DNA of 64,000 nucleotides from JAVVHH01 sp963848035. GTDB taxonomy: Bacteria; Pseudomonadota; Alphaproteobacteria; Acetobacterales; Acetobacteraceae. Below are positions 33,473 through 44,296 of this stretch, piece after piece (the first letter of the stretch is position 1; every line of letters starts with the position of its first letter). The position numbers and the translations under genes are program-made. The stretch spans positions 3,844,001 through 3,908,000 of the forward strand of contig CAWKCD010000001.1 of assembly GCA_963848035.1 (NCBI GenBank), read 5' to 3'. The notes under the pieces are model-generated. The model was not told where the DNA came from. It was given only the letters and a program-made list of their open reading frames with translations, and searched no databases.

Positions 33473-34639
33473 ATGGATATTGCAGTGCAAGCGCACGAGG
33501 ACACCGCCATCCGCGAGGAAGTTCGCAAGCTCTGCTCGCGCTTCCCGGGAGAGTATTGGCGCGACCTGGATGCGCGACGGGCCTATCCGACGGCGTTCGT
33601 CCAAGCGCTGACGGAGGCTGGCTATCTCGGGGCGTTGATCCCGGAGGAGTATGGCGGCGCCGGGCTCGGTCTTAAGACGGCTGCCGAGATCCTGGAGACC
33701 GTTCATGCCGAAGGCTGCAACGGTGCGGCCTGTCATGCACAAATGTACATGATGGGAACGGTGCTCCGGCATGGGTCGGAGGCGCAGAAACAACACTATC
33801 TGCCGCAGATCGCCACGGGCGCGCTTCGGTTGCAGGCATTCGGCGTCACCGAGCCGACGAGCGGCACGGATACGACGAGCTTGCGGACGACGGCGCGGCG
33901 GGATGGGAACGAATACGTCGTCGATGGGCAGAAGATCTGGACCAGCCGGGCGGAGCACTCGGACCTGATGCTGCTGCTGGCACGGACGACGCCGCGCGAC
34001 CAGGTGGCCAAGCGCACCGACGGCTTGTCGGTCTTCATCTTCGACATGCGGGCGGTCAAGGACAAGGGACTGACGATCCGCCCGATCCGGACGATGATGA
34101 ACCACAATAGCTGCGAGGTTTTCTTCGATGGCATGCGGATCCCGGCCGACAGCCTGATCGGCGAGGAGGGCCGGGGCTTCCGCTACATCCTGGACGGGAT
34201 GAACGCGGAGCGGCTGTTGATCGCGGCTGAGTGCATCGGCGACGCGAAGTGGTTCACCTCGCGGTCGGTGGCCTATGCGAAGGACCGCGTCGTGTTCGGT
34301 CGGCCGATCGGGCAGAACCAGGGGGTGCAGTTCCCGATCGCGCGGGCCTACGCGCAGATGCGTGCGGCCGAGTTGATGGTGCGGGAGGGCTGCGAGCTGT
34401 TCGAGGCGGGGCGCCCGTGCGGCGAGCAGGCCAACATGGCCAAGCTGTTGGCGGCGGATGCGAGCTGGGCGGCGGCCGAGGCATGCGTGCAGACGCATGG
34501 CGGGTTCGGGTTTGCCGAAGAGTATGACGTCGAGCGGAAGTTCCGGGAGACGCGGCTGTATCAGGTGGCGCCGATCAGCACGAACCTGGTTCTGTCCTAT
34601 GTGGCGGAGCATGTGCTCGGGCTGCCGCGGAGCTACTGA
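33473..34639 (+). CDS. Acyl-CoA dehydrogenase
   Basis: A 388-residue flavin enzyme that introduces the alpha-beta double bond in acyl-CoA. The middle FAD-binding motif QAFGVTEPTSGTDTTS, the KIWTSRAEHSD region and the C-terminal QTHGGFGFAEEYDVERKFRE with its catalytic Glu position are intact. The ATG at 33473 follows GGAGGAAGG. The GTG of the CoA-transferase gene comes directly after its stop, so the two probably metabolise one acid through its CoA ester. The acyl substrate is unknown. Confidence 0.9.
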   Translation: MDIAVQAHEDTAIREEVRKLCSRFPGEYWRDLDARRAYPTAFVQALTEAGYLGALIPEEYGGAGLGLKTAAEILETVHAEGCNGAACHAQMYMMGTVLRHGSEAQKQHYLPQIATGALRLQAFGVTEPTSGTDTTSLRTTARRDGNEYVVDGQKIWTSRAEHSDLMLLLARTTPRDQVAKRTDGLSVFIFDMRAVKDKGLTIRPIRTMMNHNSCEVFFDGMRIPADSLIGEEGRGFRYILDGMNAERLLIAAECIGDAKWFTSRSVAYAKDRVVFGRPIGQNQGVQFPIARAYAQMRAAELMVREGCELFEAGRPCGEQANMAKLLAADASWAAAEACVQTHGGFGFAEEYDVERKFRETRLYQVAPISTNLVLSYVAEHVLGLPRSY

Positions 34640-35765
34640 GTGACGCGTCCGTTGGAGGGCCTGCTCGTGCTGTCGCTCGAGCAGGCAGTCGCGGCGCCGT
34701 ATTGCAGCAGCCGATTGGCCGACGCGGGTGCGCGGGTGATCAAGATCGAGCGGCCCGAAGGGGATTTCGCGCGCAAATACGACCGCGCGATCGGTGATCT
34801 CTCGAGCTATTTCGTGTGGCTGAACCGGGGCAAGCAGAGCCTGGTGGCGGACATCAAGGCGCCGGAGGATGCGGCGTTGCTGCATCGGATCCTGCGCGAA
34901 GACGGATGTCTTCATCCAGAATTTGGCGCCTGGCGCAGCGGCGCGGGCCGGGTTCGGCTCGGCAGCGCTGCGGGCGGCGCATCCTCGCATGATCACGCTC
35001 GACATCACCGGTTACGGCGAAACGCCGGAATACGCCGACATGAAGGCTTACGACCTGTTGGTGCAGGCCGAGTCCGGATTGGCGTCGATCACCGGACATC
35101 CGGCGGGACCAGGGCGGGTCGGCGTCTCGATCGTGGATGTCGGGTGCGGCATGTCGGCCCATGCCGCGATCCTGGAGGCGCTGATCGAGCGCGGGATCAC
35201 TGGCCGGGGCAAGGAGCTGAGCACCAGCCTGTTCGAGGCGACAGCGGATTGGATGACGGTTCCGCTGCTCTACACGGAGGGCACCGGGGCGCCGCCCCGC
35301 CGGCTCGGTCTCGCGCATCCGACCGTCTGCCCGTATGGCGCTTTCGCGCTGAAGGACGGCGCGCTGGTGCTGGTGTCGATCCAGAACGAGCGGGAGTGGG
35401 CGCAATTCTGCGCGGTGTTCCTCGGCGATGCCGATTTGCCGCAGCAAGTCGGGGTTCGAGTCCAATGTGGCGCGGGTCGCCAATCGGGCGCAGGTGGAAG
35501 CGCGGCTTGCGGCGCGGTTCGCAGCAGCTCGGGCGCGAGGAGGCCCGGCGGCTGCTGTTGGCGGCAAATACTGCGTTCGGCTTCGTCAACGACGTTGCGG
35601 CGCTGGCGCGATCATCCGGCGCTGCGGCGCGTGAGCGTCGAGACGCCGAACGGGCCGGCCCGGTTGGCGAGCCCGCCGGTTCGGTTGGACGATGGCGACC
35701 GCGTGTTGGGACCGGTGCCGGCGATCGGCGAACATTCGGCGGCGATCCGCGCCGAGTTCGGCTGA
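34640..35765 (+). pseudogene. CaiB/BaiF CoA-transferase, with at least four frameshifts
   Basis: A family III CoA-transferase whose parts lie in different frames. In order: GLLVLSLEQAVAAPYCSSRLAD to LLHRILRE; frame change near 34905; DVFIQNLAPGAAARAGF to FLGDADLPQQ; change near 35445; FESNVARVANRAQVEARLA; change near 35522; QLGREEARRLLLAANTAF; change near 35601; HPALRRVSVETPNGPARLA to the stop. All segments match the family in the right order, so the decay or error is recent. Length is 1126, one more than a multiple of three. Begins at GTG 34640 right after the dehydrogenase stop. Many indels in 1 kb suggest poor sequence here as much as a true pseudogene. Confidence 0.85.
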
Positions 35766-35772
35766 ACGCGGG

Positions 35773-36583
35773 TCAACTCCGGGGCAGGAAGACGCTTGTG
35801 GCGAGCCGGGTCGGTGCAGCGCGGTAGGCGCTGAGGCCGCGGCCGGTCGGGCCCGAGGCTGCGCCGATGCCGGCCCCGGTCGGCAGAATCCGCGCGGTCA
35901 TGCTCGCCGGACATGGCGATGCCGCCCGGCGCCGGAGGACTTGGCGGCGCGATGCCGACTGGGGGCTTGCTGGTGATGGAAGCGAGCGAGGGCGTGAGGC
36001 TCGAGGCCATCGGACCGCGGCGGAACGGGGCGAGGGCGGCCGTGTCGCCCAGACCCGGTCGCGCCCACACCGCCAACACTTTGCGGGCGTATTCTGCGCC
36101 GATATCGGGAGTCATCGAGTGGTAGGCCGCGGCTGCGCGCGGCCAGGAGCCGGTGTCGGAAAGGAGCTTGAGCAGGAAGTCGGCGGCGTAACGCGCGTTG
36201 ATCGCCGGGTCGAATGCTTGATCCAACGAGGCGAAGGCCTGGCCGTGATACATGAGGTTGACCTGCATGCAACCGACGTCGATCGAGCGGGCACCCTGCG
36301 CACGGTGCGCGTTCACCGCGTCCATCGCCTGCTGCTTGGTGTCGAAGGTGTAGCCGGTGCCCTCGACGTTGATGGTCCAAGGCCATGCGCTGACGCCGCC
36401 GCGTTCGTCCGGACGGCCGCTTTCGACGATGCCGATGGCTTGCATGAGCCGGTCTGGCACGCCCGTCGCGCGTTCAGCCGATGCGATCGCCGCGCGGCAG
36501 AGCGCTGCGGGCGAAGACTGGGCGCTCGCGGTCCGGATGGCGGCGAGCGCGAGCAGACCGAGAATGAGGGGCAACAATCGCAT
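35773..36583 (-). pseudogene. Lytic transglycosylase (SLT), frameshifted near its C-terminus
   Basis: A secreted muramidase-like enzyme. The signal peptide (about 1-22, ends TASAQ) precedes the SLT domain with catalytic Glu in AIGIVESGRPD and later CMQVNLMYHGQAF and AAYHSMTPDIGAEYARK. Near 35890-35925 the frame becomes Arg-rich and runs on; one base change restores a GC3-rich tail ending in GLSAYRAAPTRLATS and a stop at 35775-35773. This end lies 7 bases from the convergent CoA-transferase stop, which fits. The ATG at 36583 is the only start giving a signal peptide. The catalytic domain itself is intact, so the protein may still work. Confidence 0.75.
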
Positions 36584-36738
36584 TGGCAGCGATGCTACTC
36601 GGCAGAAGTCAATGAAGGGTAAACGCCCGCGCGGATCGAGGCCGGACAATACATTTTGATTGCGCACTGAACTCGATCGGTGCATAGTGCGTTCTGCCGG
36701 CTGTTCGCCAGCTGGCGGACGTTTCCTCCCTAAACTTC

Positions 36739-36759
36739 GGCGGTGCCGCAAGCACCGCC
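36739..36759 (-). terminator. Hairpin terminator of the N-formylglutamate amidohydrolase gene
   Basis: GGCGGTGC (36739-36746) and GCACCGCC (36752-36759) form a perfect 8-bp stem with a 5-base loop, 6 bases after the stop codon at 36766. The following minus-strand bases GAAGTTTAG are only mildly T-rich. Confidence 0.6.
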
Positions 36760-36765
36760 GCTTTC

Positions 36766-37650
36766 TCAGTCCCGGAGCAGGTCCGGCGCGGCGCTGGCGA
36801 GTTCGCTGGCAAACTCGGACAGGTTCCGCTGCAATCCGATGAAGCCGACGGCGCGCTGTAGGCGCGTCTCATCCATATAGAGAGAGCGGGCAACCTCGAT
36901 CTGCAGTGCGTGCACCTGCTCGCGCGGGCGACCGTAATGGCGGGTGACGTAGCCGCCGGCATACGGGTCGTTGCGCCTTACCTTGAAGCCCATGCCGGTC
37001 AACAACTCCTCGGCTTGACGCGTGATCCGCGACGAGCAGGCGGTGCCGTGGGCGTCGCCGAGCACGAAATCGGGATTGCTGCGCCCGGTGCCGGCACTCT
37101 GGGCCGGCATAGAGTGACAGTCGATCAAGAGACAGGCGCCGAACCGGAGCCGGGTCATCTCGATCAGGCGGAGCAGGGCCGCATGGTAAGGCTCCCAGTA
37201 GGTGTGCACCCTGGATTCGGCTTCGCCGAACGATAATTTGCGCCGGTAGATCGCCTCGCCCGATGCGACCACTCGCGCCAGTGTTCCCAGCCCGGCGCCG
37301 ACCCGAGCGCTGGTCGTGTTCACCCAAGCCGGGAGACTGTCGGTGAACATCGCCGGGTCGAGCTCCCACGGTTCGCGGTTGGGATCGCAGTAAGCGCGGG
37401 CGAAAGTTGCGGCGATAAGCGGCGCGCCGGCCTGGGTCGCGCCGCTAAAGAGCTCATCGACGAAGCAATCCTCGCTGCGGCGAAGCGACATGGCGTCTAA
37501 GCGGGCGGCTTGCAAAAAGTCCGCGGGATAGTCGCGCCCCGAGTGCGGCGAAGCGAACACCAGCGGCGCGGTCTGGTCGGCGGGAAGGGTGATCAGGAAC
37601 GCAGGCGAGGGGGCGACGTCCACACTTGGCGAGGTTACGGGTTGGTCCAT
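36766..37650 (-). CDS. N-formylglutamate amidohydrolase family protein
   Basis: A 294-residue zinc-type hydrolase of the FGase family. Candidate metal or catalytic residues are in FASPHSGRDYP, RSEDCFVDELF, LLIDCHSMP and ALQIEVARSLYMDE. In histidine breakdown, HutG-type members release formate from N-formylglutamate, but no hut genes are near, so the physiological substrate is open. It is a single-gene unit with its own terminator. The tRNA-Val gene lies divergently upstream. Confidence 0.88.
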   Translation of the reverse strand: MDQPVTSPSVDVAPSPAFLITLPADQTAPLVFASPHSGRDYPADFLQAARLDAMSLRRSEDCFVDELFSGATQAGAPLIAATFARAYCDPNREPWELDPAMFTDSLPAWVNTTSARVGAGLGTLARVVASGEAIYRRKLSFGEAESRVHTYWEPYHAALLRLIEMTRLRFGACLLIDCHSMPAQSAGTGRSNPDFVLGDAHGTACSSRITRQAEELLTGMGFKVRRNDPYAGGYVTRHYGRPREQVHALQIEVARSLYMDETRLQRAVGFIGLQRNLSEFASELASAAPDLLRD

Positions 37651-37728
37651 GGCACCGCATTCAATCGTTGTCGGTGTCCGCTGTCACCTGCCTTGCGCAC
37701 GGCACCGGACCCGGTCTAAAGAGAGCGC

Positions 37729-37820
37729 CCGGCGGATGGGCGCGTAGCTCAGCGGGAGAGCATCGCCTTGACATGGCGGGGGTCACAGGTTCAATCCCTG
37801 TCGCGCCCACCATCCGCCGG
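37729..37820 (+). repeat. 11-bp inverted repeat flanking the tRNA-Val gene
   Basis: CCGGCGGATGG (37729-37739) and CCATCCGCCGG (37810-37820) are perfect complements on either side of the tRNA, using its first two bases and its CCA. In the precursor, leader and trailer would pair for 9 bp beyond the acceptor stem, followed by a TCTCCCTTTCTC tract. This may act in processing or termination. Confidence 0.55.
37738..37812 (+). tRNA. tRNA-Val (anticodon GAC)
   Basis: A complete cloverleaf: acceptor GGGCGCG/CGCGCCC, D-arm GCTC/GAGC, anticodon stem TCGCC/GGCGG with loop TTGACAT (anticodon GAC, 37770-37772), 5-base variable loop, T-arm ACAGG/CCTGT with TTCAATC loop, discriminator A and encoded CCA. 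It reads GUC and GUU valine codons. It lies between divergent hutG-like and convergent glcB genes. Confidence 0.96.
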
Positions 37821-37830
37821 TCTCCCTTTC

Positions 37831-39987
37831 TCAGGCTGCCTTGGCTTCGCGCCGGCGGCTATGGAGGATGAACTCGGTGTAGCCGTTTGGCTGCGCGCGT
37901 CCCTTGAAAACGAGATCGCAAGCGGCTTGGAAGGCCGGACCGTTCTCGTTGCCTTCCATCTTCCGATAAGCGGGATCGCCGGCGTTCTGCCGGTCCACCA
38001 CGGCCGCCATGCGGCGCATCGTGTCGCGGACCTGCTGCTCGGTGACGATGCCGTGGTGCAGCCAGTTGGCGATGTGCTGGCTGCTGATCCGCAGCGTCGC
38101 GCGGTCCTCCATCAGGCCGACATCGTGGATGTCGGGGACCTTGGAGCAGCCGACGCCCTGGTCAATCCAGCGGACGACGTAGCCGAGGATCCCCTGGGCG
38201 TTGTTGTCGAGCTCCTGCTGCAGATCGTCGGGAGCCCAGTTCGGGCGGTCGGCGACTGGGACGGTCAGCAGGTCGGACAGGGTGCCGCGGGTCTTGCCGG
38301 CGAGGCCGGCCTGGACGTCGGCGACGTTAACCTGGTGGTAGTGAAGCGCATGTAGGGTCGCGGCAGTCGGCGAAGGGACCCAGGCGGTGTTGGCGCCCGC
38401 GCGGGGGTGGCCAACCTTGACTTGCAGCATCTCTGCCATCCGGTCGGGCGCTGCCCACATACCCTTGCCGATCTGCGCCTTGCCACGCAGGCCGCACGCG
38501 AGGCCGATGTCGACGTTGCGGTCCTCATACGACTTGATCCACGCGGTGTTGCGCATCTCGTTCTTGCGGATCATCGGGCCCGCTTCCATCGAGGTGTGCA
38601 TCTCGTCGCCAGTGCGATCGAGGAAGCCGGTGTTGATGAACACGACGCGGTCGCGGGCGGCGTGGATGCAGGCGGCGAGGTTGGCGCTGGTGCGGCGCTC
38701 CTCGTCCATGATGCCCATCTTCAGCGTATTCGGGGCGAGGCCGAGCAGCTTCTCGACGCGGGTGAAGATCTCACTGGCAAAGGCGACTTCGTGCGGGCCG
38801 TGCATCTTCGGCTTGACGATGTAGACCGAGCCGGCGCGGCTGTTGCGCAGCTTGCCGGTGCTCTTGAGGTCGTGCATCGCGATCAGGCTGGTGACGGCGG
38901 CGTCAAGCATGCCCTCGGGCACTTCCTTGCCGTCGAGCAGCACGGCGTCCGTATACATATGGTGGCCGACGTTGCGGACCAGCATCAGGCTGCGGCCGGC
39001 CAGGGTGAGGGTGCCACCTCCGGGCGCGGTGAAGCTGCGGTCCGGTTCGAGGCGGCGCTCGAGCGTCTTGCCGCCCTTCTCGAAGCTGGCGGCCAGGTCG
39101 CCCTTCATCAGGCCGAGCCAGTTGCGATAGACGAGTACCTTGTCGCCGGCGTCGACGGCGGCGACGCTGTCTTCGAGGTCCTGGATCGTGGTGATCGCGG
39201 ATTCGAGGACGACATCGGCGACGCCAGCCTTGTCGGTCTTGCCGATCGTGTTCTCACGATCGACGCGAATTTCCAGATGGATCCCGTTGTTCCGCAAGAC
39301 AATTGCGGACGGGTTCGCGGCGTCGCCGGTGTAGCCGACGAATTGCGCGGGATTGCGCAGGGCGGCGGGGCCGGCGGCGGTCTCGATCACCAGCTTGCTA
39401 CCCTCGACGCGGTACCTCGTCGCGTCGGCGTGCGACCCGGCCGCCAGCGGCGCGGCTTCGTCCAGCACCTGCTTGGCGCGGGCGACGACCTTGGCGCCGC
39501 GGGCTGGGTTGTAGGCGCGGCCGCGCTCGGCGCCGTCGGTCTCGGGCAGCGCGTCGGTGCCGTAGAGCGCGTCGTAGAGGCTGCCCCAGCGGGCGTTGGC
39601 GGCGTTCAGCGCATACCGGGCGTTGGACACGGGCACGACGAGCTGAGGGCCGGCGATGCTGGCGATCTCCGGGTCCACCTTGTCGGTGCTGACCTCGAAA
39701 GGGGCGGGCTCGGGCTCGAGATATCCGATCTCGCGGAGGAAGGCCTGGTATTCGCCCGCGTCGACCTTCTTGCCGCGCTGCTCGACATGCCAGCGATCGA
39801 TCCGCTCCTGCAGCGCGTCGCGGTGCGCGAGAAGCTCGGCGTTCTTCGGGGCGAGATCGCGCAGAAGGGCGGCGAACCCCGACCAGAAGGCGTCGGCGCT
39901 CACGCCGGTGCCCGGCAGCGCCTCCTTCTCGATGAACTGGTGCAACTCGCCGGCGACCTGCAAACCCGCGACTTCAATCCGACCCAT
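37831..39987 (-). CDS. glcB: Malate synthase G
   Basis: Condenses glyoxylate and acetyl-CoA to malate, 718 residues, the normal size of isoform G. Characteristic segments are NARYALNAANARWGSLYDALYG, the catalytic-domain VYIVKPKMHGPHEVAFA, GIMDEERRTSANLAACI, NTGFLDRTGDEMHTSME and ATLHALHYHQVNVADVQ. The ATG at 39987 is preferred over GTG 39993 because AGGGAGAA then sits at a proper distance. It is a single gene, so isocitrate lyase or glycolate oxidase genes are elsewhere. Confidence 0.95.
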   Translation of the reverse strand: MGRIEVAGLQVAGELHQFIEKEALPGTGVSADAFWSGFAALLRDLAPKNAELLAHRDALQERIDRWHVEQRGKKVDAGEYQAFLREIGYLEPEPAPFEVSTDKVDPEIASIAGPQLVVPVSNARYALNAANARWGSLYDALYGTDALPETDGAERGRAYNPARGAKVVARAKQVLDEAAPLAAGSHADATRYRVEGSKLVIETAAGPAALRNPAQFVGYTGDAANPSAIVLRNNGIHLEIRVDRENTIGKTDKAGVADVVLESAITTIQDLEDSVAAVDAGDKVLVYRNWLGLMKGDLAASFEKGGKTLERRLEPDRSFTAPGGGTLTLAGRSLMLVRNVGHHMYTDAVLLDGKEVPEGMLDAAVTSLIAMHDLKSTGKLRNSRAGSVYIVKPKMHGPHEVAFASEIFTRVEKLLGLAPNTLKMGIMDEERRTSANLAACIHAARDRVVFINTGFLDRTGDEMHTSMEAGPMIRKNEMRNTAWIKSYEDRNVDIGLACGLRGKAQIGKGMWAAPDRMAEMLQVKVGHPRAGANTAWVPSPTAATLHALHYHQVNVADVQAGLAGKTRGTLSDLLTVPVADRPNWAPDDLQQELDNNAQGILGYVVRWIDQGVGCSKVPDIHDVGLMEDRATLRISSQHIANWLHHGIVTEQQVRDTMRRMAAVVDRQNAGDPAYRKMEGNENGPAFQAACDLVFKGRAQPNGYTEFILHSRRREAKAA

Positions 39988-40074
39988 CCGCACTTCTCCC
40001 TGGCGGCCCGGCTACCGGCCGGGCTGGCGGCGCTGTATGCGGTCGGTTGCGGCTTTGCGCAAGGAAGGGGCGGA

Positions 40075-40806
40075 ATGACCTGGTCCATCGTCACTCATGA
40101 TGCGCAGACGGGTGCGTTCGCCGTGGCGGTGGCCACGCGGGCGTTTGCGGTCGGTGCGAGTTGTCCGTTCGTGCGGGCGGGGGTCGGCGCGGTCTCGACG
40201 CAGAGCATGACGAACCGCTATCTCGGCCCGGTGGTGCTGGACGGCATGGCCCGCGGGCTTGCGCCGGCGCTCGCGATCCAGGCGGCATTGGCCGGTGATG
40301 AGGGGCGCGGTTTGCGGCAGATCCATGCCGTCGACCGGCAGGGGTGGACGGCGTGCTGGACCGGCGAGAATTGCGTCATGTGGTGTGGCGGGGCGAGCGC
40401 GCCGGGCGTCAGCGTGGCCGGGAACATGCTGGCGGGTGAGGCGGTCGTGACCGACACGCTGGCGGCGATGGCGTCGGCGGAGGCGTTGCCTGAGCGGTTG
40501 ATGCAGGCGATGCGCGCCGGGGAGAGCGCGGGAGGCGACCGACGCGGCAAGCAGTCAGCGGCGATGGTCATGGTCACGACAGAGGATTTTCCGGACCTCA
40601 ATCTGCGGGTCGACAATCACGCTGACCCGCTGGAAGAGTTGGAGCGGCTGGTCGGGTTGTGGCGGCGCGAGGTGGCGCCGGTTTTGTCCACGCGGCCTCG
40701 TCGGTCGGATCCGGCCGGGTTGATCGATCTGGACGCGATCGAGGCGGGCTGGGCGGAGCGGGGACTTGATCTCCGGTTGCGCCGGCCGAGAGCGGCCGAG
40801 GGTTGA
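40075..40806 (+). CDS. DUF1028 protein (Ntn-hydrolase-like)
   Basis: A 243-residue DUF1028 protein. The N-terminus MTWSIVTHD fits the family, in which removal of Met would expose a Thr as in Ntn-hydrolases; other conserved parts are GAFAVAVATRAFAVGA, VSTQSMTN and SVAGNMLAG. The ATG at 40075 is preceded by AGGGGCGGA; no peptidoglycan-binding tail is present. Family members lie beside amino-acid or peptide genes and may be amidases. It is divergent from glcB over about 90 bases. The true reaction is unknown. Confidence 0.85.
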   Translation: MTWSIVTHDAQTGAFAVAVATRAFAVGASCPFVRAGVGAVSTQSMTNRYLGPVVLDGMARGLAPALAIQAALAGDEGRGLRQIHAVDRQGWTACWTGENCVMWCGGASAPGVSVAGNMLAGEAVVTDTLAAMASAEALPERLMQAMRAGESAGGDRRGKQSAAMVMVTTEDFPDLNLRVDNHADPLEELERLVGLWRREVAPVLSTRPRRSDPAGLIDLDAIEAGWAERGLDLRLRRPRAAEG

Positions 40807-40848
40807 GCGGGGTGGACGGAGCGCTCTCGCTCTCCGTCCGGTCCCGAC

Positions 40849-41118
40849 TTAGCCGCGCGAATTGGGCGCGTGGCGCGAGGCGAGGCTCTGTTCCGTGCGC
40901 GTCCGCAGCGCCTCGGTCATCGACCGGGCCACCTCGTGATGAAGCGTCCCGTTTTCGAAGCCCGGCGGCAGCGACGAAGCGGTCTGCGACGCGCCTTCGC
41001 TGCCGTTCGATGGTAGAAGAATGCCGTCGCCGCCGGGCGAGAGATAGACGGTGGTTTGGGCCGCAGCCGTCGCGGCGAACGCGAGCGACAGGGCGGCTGC
41101 GATGACTTGGGTGCGCAT
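40849..41118 (-). CDS. Small secreted protein of unknown function
   Basis: An 89-residue protein with a clear signal peptide (MRTQVIAAALSLAFAATAAAQ) and a Ser/Gly/Thr-rich mature part with no cysteine. ATG 41118 follows CAGGAG by 6 bases. I do not recognise a family. It is convergent with the DUF1028 gene, 42 bases apart. A 17-base palindrome about 50 bases upstream may be its operator. Confidence 0.7.
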   Translation of the reverse strand: MRTQVIAAALSLAFAATAAAQTTVYLSPGGDGILLPSNGSEGASQTASSLPPGFENGTLHHEVARSMTEALRTRTEQSLASRHAPNSRG

Positions 41119-41165
41119 GATCGTCTCCTGCTGGCGGGACGATGGTCTGGCCATTTTCCCGGTCC

Positions 41166-41182
41166 GACAACTTGTCGTTGTC
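41166..41182. promoter_or_regulatory. 17-base palindrome upstream of the small secreted protein
   Basis: GACAAC-N5-GTTGTC (41166-41171, 41177-41182) lies 48 bases upstream of the ATG at 41118 and 60 bases beyond the lipoprotein stop. It has the size of a repressor site; a -35/-10 pair could not be assigned. Confidence 0.35.
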
Positions 41183-41241
41183 AAAGAGGTGACCGGCAGA
41201 TCTCGGTGATTATTCGCGCGGGACTATCAGATTTCGCTCGT

Positions 41242-41399
41242 TCAGGGATCGATCGCGCCGGCGCAGGCATCGGTCGGCGTGGCGGCGGCGTGGCCGACGA
41301 GAGGGACGATCTTGAGCGCGGCAGATCCGACCCGGCAGGGGGCGGCGGCGAGGCCGCAGCCGGAAAGCAGCAGCAGCGCCGTCATCAACGCGATTTTGG

Positions 41400-41403
<4 letters not shown>
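41242..41403 (-). CDS. Small lipoprotein coupled to the ABC-F gene (DUF6726-like)
   Basis: A 53-residue protein: signal sequence and lipobox LLSGC (start MTKIALMTALLLLSGCG), then CRVGSAALKIVPLVGHAAA and TPTDACAG. The short conserved shape (CRV..LKIVPLVGH..A.P.DACA) matches a small family of proteobacterial lipoproteins that I believe is DUF6726. Its ATG overlaps the ABC-F stop as ATGA and shares the upstream GAGGAG, so it is co-translated. Three Cys beside the lipidated one could form a disulfide. Function unknown. Confidence 0.7.
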
Positions 41404-43190
<1,787 letters not shown>

Positions 43191-43290
43191 GGCGGGGGTA
43201 TGGGCAGGCGGCTGCCGAGATGCAACCGGGTGCATTTGTCGAAGGCGGGCGCGGTGTGGCATGGACCGGGCAAGGCGGGCGGGGGCGGGT

Positions 43291-44296
43291 ATGCGGCTGG
43301 TGATGCTTTTGCTGGTGGGATTGGCGCTGGGCGGGGGCGCCGAAGCTGCCGAGAAGATGCGGATCGGGTTGCTGCACACGCTGTCGCCGGCGCCGCTGTA
43401 TCTCGCGATGGCGCGCGGATATTTTTCGCAAGCGGGTTTGGACGCGCGAGTTCCGGTTCTTCGAGGCGGCGCAGCCGATCGCGGCGGCGGCGGTGTCGGG
43501 CGACATCGATGTCGGGATCACGGCGCTTACCGGCGGGTTCTTCAACCTGGCGGGGCGCGGGGCGCTCAAGGTGATCGGCGGCGGGCTGCACGAGGAGGCG
43601 GGGTATGAGGGCACGGCGCTGCTGGTGTCCAAGAAGGCGTTCGACGAGGGGCTGACATCGCCGGCGAAGCTCGCCGGGCATAGCCTTGGGATCACGCAAT
43701 ATGGCTCGTCGTTCCATTACATGGCCGGGCGAGTGGCGCAGAAGGAGGGGATCGAGCTGAAATCGGTCACGCTGCGGCCGCTGCAGACGATCGGCAACAT
43801 GGTGGCCGCGGTGCGGACGGGGCAGGTGGATGCGACGATGGCGATCGCCTCGATGGCCAAGCCGATCGACGCCGCCGGCGACGCGAAGATCGTCGCGTGG
43901 CTCGGCGACCTGGTGCCGTATCAGATCACGGCGGTGTTCGCGCCGAGCGGGATGACGTCCGGGCATGCGGAGGCGCTGCATCGCTTTGCCGAAGCCTACA
44001 GGCGGGGTGTCGCGGATTATCGCGAGGCGTTCCTGCGGCGGGGCGCGGACGGCCAGCCGGTGCGTGACGCCAAGACGGATGCGGCGATTGGCGACATCCA
44101 GAAATATGTGTTCGCCGGCGATGCGAACGGTCCGGCCAAGATCCTGGAGGGCGTCGGTTATTACGACGAGGGCGGGGCGTTGGATGTTCGGGATGTCGAG
44201 GCGCAACTGCGGTGGTTCGTGGAGCAGGGGCTGGTCAAGCAGGCGGGCGACCCGGCGGAGGTGATCGACACGCGGTTCCTGCCGATGCTGCCGTGA
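43291..44296 (+). pseudogene. SsuA/NMT1-type ABC substrate-binding protein, one +1 frameshift
   Basis: Periplasmic receptor of a nitrate/sulfonate/pyrimidine-precursor type importer. A signal peptide (MRLVMLLLVGLALGG to GAEAAE) and IGLLHTLSPAPLYLAMARGYF are in one frame. Then one extra base near 43446 shifts to another frame that reads EFRFFEAAQPIAAAAVSGDIDVGIT onward to the stop without break. Length 1006 is one more than a multiple of three. The stop overlaps the ATPase GTG as GTGA. The ligand is not evident. Sequencing error or a recent lesion are both possible. Confidence 0.85.

Noticed and set aside
37729..37820. tRNA-Val region as a phage or island attachment site
   Set aside because: No integrase gene and no direct repeat of the tRNA 3' end were found in the window.
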